NCBI RefSeq assembly: GCF_004027225.2
Contig: NC_044282.2
Location: forward strand, 48,018,576 to 48,082,575
Direction of reading: 5' to 3'
Source: Strigops habroptila
Lineage: Eukaryota > Chordata > Aves > Psittaciformes > Psittacidae
DNA: 64,000 nucleotides
Shown here: piece by piece, positions 36,101 to 46,210 of the stretch
Layout of the letters: every line of letters begins with the position of its first letter
How positions within the stretch are numbered: the first letter of the stretch is position 1
Notes under the pieces: model-generated
What the model saw: the letters and a program-made list of their open reading frames with translations, nothing else
Told to the model about the DNA's origin: nothing
Database searches by the model: none
Translations under genes and position numbers: made by a program

Positions 36101-39100
36101 GGGTAGTACTCTCAGCCTTTTAGTATGGCACTTTTTAGTATGGAACTTTTCATGTTCCTTCTCGTGCATCTTGGTTCACAAAGTTTTCCCCACACCCTGG
36201 AAATCCAGCCCACAAGAAACTGTGCTCAAACCTTGATATGGGACTGAATTAACTCTGGACAAGGCAGGATAGAGCACTGGACCCCAGCATGCTCCTCGTT
36301 TTACTTGGTGCCTTGAGCTTGTTTTGTTCCTCACCTCCGCAGAGCAGCTTCCCAGATAGTCTCCATGTTTGCCCTCCTGGTCTGGAAGGAAGCCCACCCT
36401 GCAGGTGACACTGCCTCTGGCCTCTTTGCCTGCTGTCTTCTAGACTCCAGAACCTGCCCCTCTGCTTCTTGTGGCAGGATGTGTGACTTTGTCCCATCCC
36501 ATAAAGCTGCCCAAGAACACTATGTAAGGGTGTGTTTGGCATCCTAAAGACTCTCAGGACTCAGGTAAAGAGTTCTCTGATTTCATGAGCTGCTAGAGGA
36601 GAACGCCTTATTTGGTGCCATAATGTACTAAGCCTTAATATTTTCTCATGTTAAGGAGGCTTGGTGTTCAAAGTGAAACACCATGATCATCTTCTGGGAG
36701 CTGAGTGTCATATCAGACATGTCATCTCCTCTCTATTCTGGGAAGAAGCCATGGCTCTCCATGGTCTGAGAGTGCCTTGTTTTGGGGGACTGCATGCACA
36801 GGGCCTTGCTGTGAGTTTCTGTTGTTGGATGCTGTGGCTGGATTTATCCATTTAGAGAAATACTGTATAGCTTTGTGCAAGATGGCAAGCTCTGTGTGCA
36901 AAGCTAATGAGGAATTTCTTATCACACCTGGATTTGATTTCTAGTGAGCACTTGACTGAATCACAGAGAAGTGGCATCAGCTATGCTCTTAATACCTTTG
37001 ATCAAACTCTTACCAACCCAGAGTACTACTGCTCGTCTTGGGCACAAAGTATTTTTCTGATAGCGCTTGCTGGGATTAAATTCAGGCATATTGCAGTAGT
37101 CAAGATTTAGGTTACATAAAGCTGTTTCTACTGTGAAGAAGAATGGCTGCACATTGCTGTGTCCTGCTGATACAGCCAATTCTACAGTAACACTTGTTCT
37201 GGACTGTTAGGTGTGATGCAGAAAAGATTTCTGGTTCAACTTCTAAGTTCAGGGATGTTTGGACAGATTATTAGATTTGGCGTATGATCTGTGCCGATTT
37301 ATATGAGGACTCAGAGGTGGGCTTCTGGTTCACTCCCGTCTCTAATGTTAATCAAAGTTATGCTTGCGCTATAGTTGGGGACTGCTACCCAAACTTTGAC
37401 CTGCCATCTGGTAAGCGATCTGCTTTCATGCATCTCTTTGCATTTTCAGTTGACCTAATTAGCTACCTGACACGGTTTGAGTGGGACATGGCCAAATATC
37501 CCATAAAGCAGCCACTGAAGAATATATCAGAAGCATTAGCAAAGGTAAATTGTACTCCATTTTTTAAGAAGATATCAGCATGGGCAAGCATGTCTATTGG
37601 CAGTTTCTGGTCCCTCCTCTCAGGGCAGTCAGTGACAGCTTTGCCTTCAGTTTGGGCAGGAGCAGGCTCAGAAGCCTGCACTTTGTACTGAAGCAGCTGA
37701 TATTATTGTAATTTATACTGTAATAATAATAGTACATATATTTAAACCTATCCAGTCTGTAAGCATATGGCACTTTGTCAGATTTACTGGAGTACATTGA
37801 CATACTTTCTGTACTTTAATCCCCTCCGTTGTAACATTTTACTGTTTTTATATACTGCCATGTTATTCTCCATTCTGGAGTTCTTTTGTGAAATTGGTGG
37901 CCTGGCATTAAATCAGATGTGCTGCAGGCTGGTTGAATGATTTACACTGTCAGTCCATTCACAAAGGCATGATGTGTTGTTCAATATAGGTAAGAAATGA
38001 AACCTTGAGCTTGCTCCTTAGGTACAGCTGTAACACACAGAGTAGCAGCTCACTGAACCCTGCTTTCTGCAAAGGGCTTTGCCACAGGGGACCTCTGACA
38101 CTGGCTCCCCCTTGGCCGCAATCAGATGGGTTTATGTGGGGCTGATAGCCGTGTCTTTGTGTTGAAGTGCAGAGGGAGCAGGAGGGGAGTGAGGACAATG
38201 CCTCAAGCACTGAATTGACTCACTTTCTTTACTTTGTTTTAGCAAGTGACACAGATAGAAACAGACTTAAAGACCCGATCAGCTGCATACAACAATATTA
38301 AAGGAAATTTGCAGAGCCTGGAGAAGAAAACTGTGTAAGTACAGCACATGCTGTTTGCATCTGGAACACTGCACATCTGAACTGAGGCCAGTGCACGCTC
38401 ACACCCGCTGCTGTGCAATGGACCACGTGTGTGCTGGTGGGAGCAAATTTTTCTGGCTTTGGGGCATGCTGAGCATCTACAGACCCAGTGAAGGCCAGGG
38501 GGAGCTGGTGCAGTCAGCATGTCTCAAAATCAGCTCAGGAAGACTGCAGGTCCTAATTGGATTTTATTGGCAGTGGGAGCAGTCTTGGAAAGTCAAAACC
38601 TACTGTACTGTTCTGATGAAATTTCAGGCAGTCAGAAATTAGGTGAGCTGGGTCAACTGGTGAAATCCTTTGCAAGATAGAGCTGTTTCCTATGTTCTGA
38701 ACAGCATTTGCAGCATAGAAAATAGCTCTGCCTTGCTTGTTCCTACATCTCACCAGCAGCACACCTACATTTTTCTTTGTTTCATTTTGTTGGTCCAGGT
38801 AATGCCCTATCAGGGCTTCCCAAATGTTCTCTCTCCTGTCTTCAAATGCTTATGGTCTTTACCTATGTCAGTGCTGATACCTGGATTTTTTTTCCAGGGT
38901 ATCACTGGGGAGAATAGTAAATTCCAGTCAGTAGTAAATTTAAAGTAACTTAGATGATGCTATGCAAGCCCTCACCCAATGCACGCTCATATCTGCCACT
39001 CCTTCCTATTCGGACCCCTTGGACACAGGTCCTCACCTTCCTGGCACTGCAAGAACAGCTCTCCCTCATGGACACCTGCTCAACATGGGACTGCAGTACC

Positions 39101-42100
39101 CACGATGGTCAGCAGAGCCATATTACAGTTACATCTTCTCCTCTCTCTGCTGAGTTCCTGTGTCCATGCCTCACCACCACCAGCCAGCACCACTGACCTG
39201 TGCTTCCAGCTTGGTATAGACAGTGTTAGACATGTTTGTCTCAGGCTGCGTGCATGTGGATAATCATGGATGGGAGGGATAAGGGGACGTTAGCTCCCAT
39301 TTCTCTTTTCTGGCACATTCCTATTCCCAGTCTACTCCTGCAGCATCTCTCTAGCTTCCACATCAGCTTTAAGCTCCTGCAGAGAGGCAGAAGCCCTGTG
39401 TGGGGAACATGAGCAGTGCCAGACCTCCGGCAAGGTGATGAACAGAGACCTTGTGGTCCAGGCCTATCTTCCTCTCACCACCTCATCCACCTTTAGATGC
39501 TGACATCTCTGGTGTCTCCCAGTGCCAGCTAACTTGAGTTGAACATCTAGCAAGATGTTACTGGCTAGTTAATTAACGTTTAGACTGGCACAGCAAACCT
39601 CAAGCCAAAACCTACTGATTTTGGTCTTTCTTCACTCCTCATGGCTTCCACCCCCGGCACTGGGAAGGAGTGCCTACCAGCCATGCCTGGCCAGCCCCAG
39701 CCACCGACATGTCCTACGTGTGCAGCACTGGTAGGACTTCATGTGATCAGGTGGGCTTAGACTGTGAAGAGAGCCCCTCCTGTAGGTCCCACCTTGCATG
39801 AGACTGCTGCTCCCTCTGTCCTTCAGCTAGAGGGAGGTATCTCTGCATGCTTGTCCGCAGCAGTGCAGGTATGCCAGGGTTTGATGGCTTAGGTCCATTG
39901 CTTACTCTGAAGTGTGGTCACACAGGGAAAGCGGGTGCCTCCTGTGAGATGCCACAATGACTGGGAGCAGAGTGGTAACTTCAAATGTGCACTTCACAAG
40001 CGACTGCACCCTTACTGTAGAAACAATAGTAGCAGAATGGTGTAATTTCACATAAAGGGCATAAACTAGCCTAGTGCTAGTCACCAATATTCTGCCATTA
40101 GTATTAGTGCCTTTTTATTCTTTTTAGTTGCAGTAAAAATAACTAAGTGGTCATTTTAGAAGTGTAAACACGTCCTTTAGCCACTTCCTTCAACCCTGAT
40201 ACATACTATTAGCAACTACACCCACAGCTCAATGCCTCCAATGTGCTGCTGCTGGGGTCCTGCTAGTGTTATTTTTCCTTTATCTTCTTCACCATAGGGG
40301 AAATCTGCTGACTCGGACCCTAGCAGACATTGTACATAAAGAAGACTTTGTTCTGAACTCCGAGTATCTTATCACGCTGCTCGTCGTGGTACCAAAGTAA
40401 GACAATAGTGCGCTCACATGCGCTCAATGTGGTGTCAAGTTTCAGGCCACAGCACTGGATCCAGGCGATACTGGATCAAGTTGGGGCAGCTCATCAGCAC
40501 TGTGGCATGGATAGAGCTGTTAGCAAAGGGGGAATAATGGTTTCTGCGAAGAGCGGCTCTGACGCAAAAGAAAGAGGCAAAGACGTCTCCAAACTCACAG
40601 CAGGACAGAATTGGAATGTAGGTTTTTAATGATTACAGAGTAGGTTCTCAAACAGCCTCCTGGTAGGAGGCTTGTACAGGGGTCCTGGAATAGAGGGCGT
40701 TGTGTGGCAGCCTAGAAGTATGTGCCAAAAGCTACATTCTTCCCATCATCAGCTTCCTGCTTTGGGCCCTTCCTCATGCCAAGAACCAAAGTGACGACTG
40801 AGGGTGCAGTGCAGAAGGAAACATGTCCCTAGCTTGTGACTAGGAGAGGAAAGGATAGGAGAGGCTTAATGTATCTTAAGCAGCATGAAGAGCTCCAACA
40901 TTTCTACCCTAAACTATTAGCTTAATTAACTATATTTATCAACACCTTTGCTTCCCACAATATAGTATGTATTTTCTGTGCTTTGTTTTGTGTATTGCTC
41001 ACAGGTCAAGCTATGTACAGTGGCAGAAGACCTACGAATCCCTCTCCGACATGGTAGTACCTCGCTCCACCAAGTAAGTGAAATTCCAAATAAATGTCCC
41101 TGTTGGTTTCAGAAATTTCTGCCATATTTCAGCCCCTCAAATTGCTGGATCCTGGAAGGAACCACTTGTCTAATGCATGGGCTCCATTTGAACATAGATT
41201 TACCCAGTCTTATTCTCAATTGAAATAAAAAATTACTCTGTTGAAGGGAAGTGCAGATGAAAGAAAAAAAAATCATTACTGGTTTATTTTTTCACAATTA
41301 GCTTGTTGTTCCCTTTTCCCGTTATCTCTTTCTACTTTCAACCAGAGCCTTTTCTTTTTGTGTAGAACAGCCAAACAATTTGTTACAGTGATCCAGGCAT
41401 AATTCAGACACGTGCAATCACATACAACCTTATGGAAAGTACTTTTTACAAAGATCAAACACTATCTTTGCATCTTTAATTGCTTCCTGCTGTAGAACAG
41501 GATAATTCAGTGTACTGTTGTTTGCATTAGCAAATGCCATATTAATTATCATTTCACCTGGAGTAAAAAATCCTTCCTAGGAATTAAATATTCCACTGCT
41601 CAGCTCACACAGACCACGGTCCAATCCAGGGCACGAGAGGTGACAGTGCTGTTATTTGAAATGGAAGAAGCGGGAGGCACAGAGAAAGAAGCAAGCTGTT
41701 TGCTACTGCCTGTCTCAAAAACACAAGTGCATGGGAAGTGGGGAATGCTACCAGGAAACATATTAAAATCAGACAGGCAGAATGTGTGTGTTCTGTGATG
41801 GGTTCAGGAACTTAACTTGTGGGAGTGGTAATGAAGTTTTTGTTCCCTGTTTCGGTCAGAGCAGTTCTTGAAAAGCAGGGTGGTGTTCAGTAACATGAAT
41901 GAAAAAAAGAACTGTGAAAGACGAAGATAAAGAAGGCGTGGGGGATTTGCCACGTCAAACCGCAACAGTGATTTCCCCCCTGCAGAATGATTGCTGAGGA
42001 TGCAGAGGGAGGACTCTTCACTGTGACCCTGTTTAGAAAAGTGATGGATGACTTCAAGGCCAAAGCCAGGGAGAACAGGTAAGAAGCACCGGTTGCCAGG

Positions 42101-44390
42101 CAGGGCAGGCTACAGCAGACAGGTGATGAAGATAAGGTGAACCTTAGCTGAATCCATCACTGGGTTTGGGACTTTACTGGTTGAGCTGCTCTGGCCTAAA
42201 GCCGCTGAGAAGGCAGAGCGGGAAGGAGCTGTGGCAGCAGAATCACTGATCCTGTTCTTTAAACACCAAAATACAGATCCTGGAATTGTCCTTCCTGCTT
42301 TCATGCTGATAGCAGGAAGCTTGCTTTCTCGGGGTGACTTCAACTCCCACCCTCCACATACTTTGACTGGTTAAATGGCTAGCAACTTTGAAACATCCCT
42401 TACCTGCTTCTCTAGGCAAGTGTGCGTATTGCTTGGTCTATGTCTTGTGAGAGCAAATGTCATTTGATTGTAGGTTTATGGTTCGAGAATTTTATTTTGA
42501 TGAGAAGGAACTGAAATGTGAAAAGGAAGAGCTGATGAAATTAGCTTCTGATAAGAAACAACAATATGTAAGTAGCGTCTCAAGTTGGTGACCCACACAA
42601 TGACATCTTTTGCTACCGGCATGCGTAAGCACCTCTCAGTCAGAAATGGCTTTATTGTTCCAACAGACTCCTGGGAGCTCCATTTAGCCCAGACAACTGA
42701 GGCACAGGATAGATAACATGCTTTCCCAGAGGTCACCTGGGTTTTTGATAAACTGGGAGCCACTAACAAGCTGCCTGAGAATTATCTCAGCAGCCCATGA
42801 TGGCTGAAGTGGTGTTAGCTGTGGAGCTGCTTCACACAGCAAGGGGATCACAATGCTTTTGTATCTGTTCTTGTAGGGCCCATTGCTGCGCTGGCTGAAA
42901 GTGAACTTCAGCGAAGCATTTGTGGCTTGGATCCATGTGAAAGCCTTGAGGGTGTTTGTTGAATCTGTCCTGAGGTGAGTGGGTAGAAGTGACTGTAGAA
43001 GTCAAAACATACAGCTCTCTTCCTGGAGTAGTTCTTTGTGGGAGGGAACATCCCTTACACACCTCATGCCAGGGGCTCACGGGAGACAACAGATACAACC
43101 ACAAAAAAGGTGACATTCAAAGTTGATGAAAAACAGTTCTTTGGGGGCAGTTACAAACAAGCGAAGAAACAGGAAGACACTGTTTAGTTGACTTTTGGCA
43201 TCAAAAAGGAAATGCTTTCAGGTAAGCAGGCAACACACTGCCACTGAGGTTGTTTCTGCAGTGCAGCATCAGATAGCGTGCCAGGAGGCAGAGGAGGGAG
43301 AAGGGCAGGAGCAAAAGGTGTGCCTCTGCCCGAGATGGTCATGTATGTTGGTGTGTTCCAAGGTACGGCCTCCCAGTGAATTTCCAAGCAATGCTGCTGC
43401 AGCCAAACAGAAAGTCTGTAAAACGCCTGAGAGATGTCCTGAATGTGGTCTTCAAACACCTGGATGAAGTTGCAGCAGCAAGTATAATGGAGGTATGTAT
43501 TTGGACTGCAAGTGTACATGCTGTAACTTGTCCCAGTTTAGTCAGATGAATACTTCCATTGCCCAGGGCATGCACCTCCACACATCCTGCAGTGCTGCTG
43601 CATGCAGCACTAATCCCTGGTGGTTACAGATTAGATTAGGGTAACAAGTAGGCTCAGATTACAATGGAGATGCATAGATTGCTTACATTTTCTCTTGAAG
43701 CATCTGATGTTTACAGCCACCAGACTGAAATAGATCTGCCCAACTATGGCAGTTCCTCTAGGTAAAAAGCTTTTGAGTCTTCTATAAACATTCAGATCTA
43801 CACAAGCAAGAAGATTAATCTAGAACCAAATGCTGGGGCTGTGACACCTCCATTCCCTGAAAAAGGCTGTCATTGACCAAATACCTCAGTTTAAGCCTTC
43901 AGCAGTCCTCACTTTCTCCCTTCCCATATCTCAAGTGCACAGACAATTCAGGATAAACCAGTAGGCATTAGAACAGCCTAAAACCAGCAAGTGCAGGATT
44001 CCCAGTGCATGAAGGGAGAAAGAATTAAGTTGCTCTAGAGCTGAGGCACACAACAGTGCTACAAACCATGCTCATAAAGCAGCAACCAAGGCTGCATTCT
44101 CAATGCTAAATTCCATTAGGCAGCACAAAACTACTAAGCAACCCCCAAGATTCTCAGTGGCAAATTCTCCACCTTAAGCACAGCAAGTACAAAACTCCAT
44201 TCCACCTGTGGAAGGGGGCACAAAAGCAATCCGCTGTAACTTGGAACTGTGCAAGCTTGTTTCTGGTGCTAAATCATATTGCTTCCTTTTGCAGCCTGGC
44301 ATGGACATCCCTGGTTTACAGCTGAGTAACCAAGAATACTATCCTTATGTCTACTTTAAGGTGGACCTCAGTCTTCTCGACAGCAGCTAA
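27037..44390 (+). CDS. ATP6V1C2: ATP6V1C2, V-type proton ATPase subunit C2
   Basis: This is subunit C of the V1 sector, which links the peripheral stalks to the V0 collar and controls reversible V1-V0 assembly. The coding exons are 27037-27165, 28684-28751, 32676-32761, 37450-37544, 38243-38334, 40298-40396, 41005-41073, 41986-42078, 42474-42567, 42877-42974, 43363-43492 and 44295-44390. They total 1149 nt (382 aa plus stop), with GT-AG borders and matching phases throughout. Landmarks are [13 protein letters not shown] at 1-13, [14 protein letters not shown] near 104-117, [13 protein letters not shown] near 220-232, the foot segment [15 protein letters not shown] at 276-290, [14 protein letters not shown] at 309-322 and [15 protein letters not shown] near the C terminus. 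Assignment to C2 rather than C1 rests on the NOL10-PDIA6 neighbourhood. The length equals the short form; the roughly 46-residue insert of the human long C2 isoform was not found. Confidence 0.96.
28684..28751 (+). CDS. ATP6V1C2: ATP6V1C2 coding exon 2
   Basis: This exon encodes [20 protein letters not shown] and AE, residues 44-65, plus two bases of S66. It is bordered by cacag and gtaaaa. Confidence 0.95.
29775..29875 (-). mobile_element. Degraded CR1 3' end
   Basis: The plus strand shows 'agaagggactcataaggatc' then 'attgagttcaactccctgct', the reversed CR1 terminus. It lies in the ATP6V1C2 intron between 28752 and 32675. Confidence 0.65.
31152..31192. repeat. Two adjacent poly-T tracts
   Basis: Two runs of T separated by ggac lie in an ATP6V1C2 intron. 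Read on the minus strand they are A-rich, but no retrosequence was recognised next to them. Confidence 0.8.
31957..31988. repeat. Perfect 12-bp inverted repeat, 8-nt loop
   Basis: The arm ctgtgtctgcaa at 31957-31968 pairs exactly with ttgcagacacag at 31977-31988. It lies in an ATP6V1C2 intron. Confidence 0.85.
32676..32761 (+). CDS. ATP6V1C2: ATP6V1C2 coding exon 3
   Basis: This exon encodes [20 protein letters not shown] and QENLLANG, residues 67-94. The acceptor is acctaag and the donor gtaggt, both weaker than average. Confidence 0.93.
37450..37544 (+). CDS. ATP6V1C2: ATP6V1C2 coding exon 4
   Basis: This exon encodes [20 protein letters not shown] and [11 protein letters not shown], residues 96-126. 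The FEWDMAKYP block is a family hallmark. The borders are tttcag and gtaaat. Confidence 0.96.
38243..38334 (+). CDS. ATP6V1C2: ATP6V1C2 coding exon 5
   Basis: This exon encodes [20 protein letters not shown] and [10 protein letters not shown], residues 127-156. It is a helical segment of the head-foot connector. The donor is gtaagt. Confidence 0.96.
40298..40396 (+). CDS. ATP6V1C2: ATP6V1C2 coding exon 6
   Basis: This exon encodes [20 protein letters not shown] and [12 protein letters not shown], residues 158-189. The borders are ccatag and gtaaga. Confidence 0.96.
41005..41073 (+). CDS. ATP6V1C2: ATP6V1C2 coding exon 7
   Basis: This exon encodes [20 protein letters not shown] and ST, residues 191-212. 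The borders are cacag and gtaagt. Confidence 0.96.
41986..42078 (+). CDS. ATP6V1C2: ATP6V1C2 coding exon 8
   Basis: This exon encodes [20 protein letters not shown] and [10 protein letters not shown], residues 214-243. The acceptor follows a strong pyrimidine tract, ccccctgcag. Confidence 0.96.
42474..42567 (+). CDS. ATP6V1C2: ATP6V1C2 coding exon 9
   Basis: This exon encodes [20 protein letters not shown] and [11 protein letters not shown], residues 245-275. It ends in phase 0, exactly where the mammalian long isoform inserts extra residues. Confidence 0.95.
42877..42974 (+). CDS. ATP6V1C2: ATP6V1C2 coding exon 10
   Basis: This exon encodes [20 protein letters not shown] and [12 protein letters not shown], residues 276-307. 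It is among the most conserved parts of subunit C. Confidence 0.97.
43363..43492 (+). CDS. ATP6V1C2: ATP6V1C2 coding exon 11
   Basis: This exon encodes residues 309-351, including [20 protein letters not shown] and [15 protein letters not shown]. The borders are ttccaag and gtatgt. Confidence 0.96.
44295..44390 (+). CDS. ATP6V1C2: ATP6V1C2 last coding exon
   Basis: This exon encodes [20 protein letters not shown] and [11 protein letters not shown], residues 352-382, then TAA at 44388-44390. The C-terminal SLLD block is the family signature. Confidence 0.96.
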   Translation, partial: PGMDIPGLQLSNQEYYPYVYFKVDLSLLDSS

Positions 44391-44680
44391 AGAAAAATGG
44401 CTCAAGCTTCATCTATTAATTTTCAAGACCCTAATGTTGCAGTAAAACAATCTGTAGCTACTGAAATTCAAATGCAGATGCTGTAGCAAGATAATTGCAT
44501 AAGATCTTCCTACTTCTTGCAGTAATTTTTACAGTGACTTCAATATAAATATCTCATAGTCTTACAAAAACATATTTGAGAGGCAGGAGGTACTATAGTA
44601 GTATTTATTATTTTGGTAAGTTACAAAGATGGAATATCTATTGGACTTGAAATAAAACAATTTAAAAAGTGTGGTGGCTA
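44391..44680 (+). other. ATP6V1C2: ATP6V1C2 3' UTR with poly(A) signal
   Basis: The first canonical AATAAA after the stop codon is at 44651-44656, so cleavage is expected near 44670-44680. Later alternative signals cannot be excluded. Confidence 0.7.
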
Positions 44681-45735
44681 ATGGATCTACTAGGTGTATA
44701 CACTCCTAATTTTCTAAGAAAGCAAACTTAAAAAAAAAAGCCAAACAAAAAGTAGAAAGCATCAGAGCAAAATTCAAAGTTTCTTTAGTTTTTTTAAAAA
44801 AAAAAGCTTTAAAAGAAAGATCCTCAGAATTGCTGTGGAACTTACTGTAGTATGACTTCTAGTCCCAAGTGCTCCTCAGTTTAGTTTCTGCCAAGACTGT
44901 TCAGTTAGAACTTACGTGCTGGGATGGCTTAGAGTTGGAGCATGTTTCCTGCACCAAATCCAGAAAATTACTGTTGAACGCCAGTGGGTCTTACCCCGCC
45001 TTCCATCAGGAGGGAGCTACGGGCCATCTCCTACAGACACTACACGATAAATATCTACATTCAATTATTTCCTTGAAAGGAGAGGAAATTTCAGTTCTTA
45101 CACTCCTTACTTAGAAACAATTCCATGATTCTAAGCTGATCATATGAGGGTCATTCACTAGACACGAGACATGAAGAGCAACAAAATATAATAGTATTTG
45201 TATTTAAAAAGCAGCAGCAACTATTGCCATGCCCAGTCCTGATTCCCCTTCCAAGGAAATAGCGATTTCAAATCAAAGCAACATCAGATGGGAAGTGAAG
45301 AAGTACTACCACTACCCAATTTGCTGGAGACAGCACCATGGTGTTTGTTAGCACCTTGCCCTAAAATGTTAGATTATGCCCTAAAATGGGGATTAGCTTC
45401 ACCTCCAATCCTGAGGAAACAGCTCCCTGTGTCTCCCACTGCAGCAGCCACCCTGCTTTCGTTGCGTTAAAGATCTCACCAAGTCTGGCACAAAGAGAAA
45501 GCCCCTGAGAAAGAAGAGGAAGACTAAAGAGCATTTAAACTAGGATTGTCCATCTAATCAGGCTTTAGGCCAAACTGTCAAGATCATTCGCAGCAAGGGG
45601 TGGTTTAGGACTCGCCTCTGCCCCAGTCTCTATAGCCTACAGCTCATTTCTCAAGAGTCATCCAAAATGGGATAGCTTTTATCATGTGCACCTCTGTTAC
45701 TCTACACAAGACTAACACTGTATGTCAAAAATATT
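44681..45735. other. Gap between the convergent ATP6V1C2 and PDIA6 3' ends
   Basis: About 1.05 kb between the ATP6V1C2 poly(A) signal and the first downstream PDIA6 poly(A) signal. No gene, repeat family or RNA was recognised in it. Confidence 0.5.
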
Positions 45736-46141
45736 TTGTTTTATTCTTCAATTGAAACAGAAGCTGACCAGGTTCCACCTCCATGAAGAAAAATATCACG
45801 TTTAAAATTGGTTACACTAACAGCCTCCAGCAACACTCAAACAGCACACTATCAACAAAACAAACCCCAAGATGTTCCAAAGAAATATCCATGTTGTCCT
45901 CAAAATATTTGTTACACAGAATACAATCAAGTTTACTGGTTATGACAATTCACAGAATTTCTGCAATGTTTTCTTGAGATGCGTACAGTTCACTGCTGCA
46001 GTGCATCGCACAGCACAGTGCTAGTTCTCCATAGCATGTGCTAGTTCTCCATAAAAAGGCCACTGGAATATCCATCTGATTGTGAACCAGGTTGCAAACT
46101 GCTGCACAAGCTCTCCCAAGAAAAGAAGTTTCCTGAAGATC
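45720..46141 (-). other. PDIA6: PDIA6 3' UTR with candidate poly(A) signal
   Basis: The first canonical AATAAA downstream of the stop on the minus strand is at 45745-45740, giving a 3' UTR of about 0.4 kb. It contains a 16-bp perfect direct repeat at 46018-46033 and 46038-46053. Confidence 0.6.
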
Positions 46142-46210
46142 TCACAGCTCATCTTTATCCCAGTCATCCAGATCCACATCACTGAGATCAATATCATCTT
46201 CAACTGGAAG
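46142..46210 (-). CDS. PDIA6: PDIA6 last coding exon (KDEL)
   Basis: This exon encodes [20 protein letters not shown] and EL, residues 425-446, then TGA at 46144-46142. The acidic stretch is the low-affinity calcium-binding tail, and KDEL is the ER retrieval signal. Confidence 0.98.
   Translation of the reverse strand, partial: LPVEDDIDLSDVDLDDWDKDEL

Noticed and set aside
42121-42210. C/D-box snoRNA-like spacing (GTGATGA to CTGA) in the ATP6V1C2 intron after 42078
   Set aside because: No terminal stem pairs around the boxes and there is no convincing C'/D' pair.
42470-42490. GGTTCGA resembling a tRNA B box
   Set aside because: It is part of ATP6V1C2 coding exon 9, with no cloverleaf around it.
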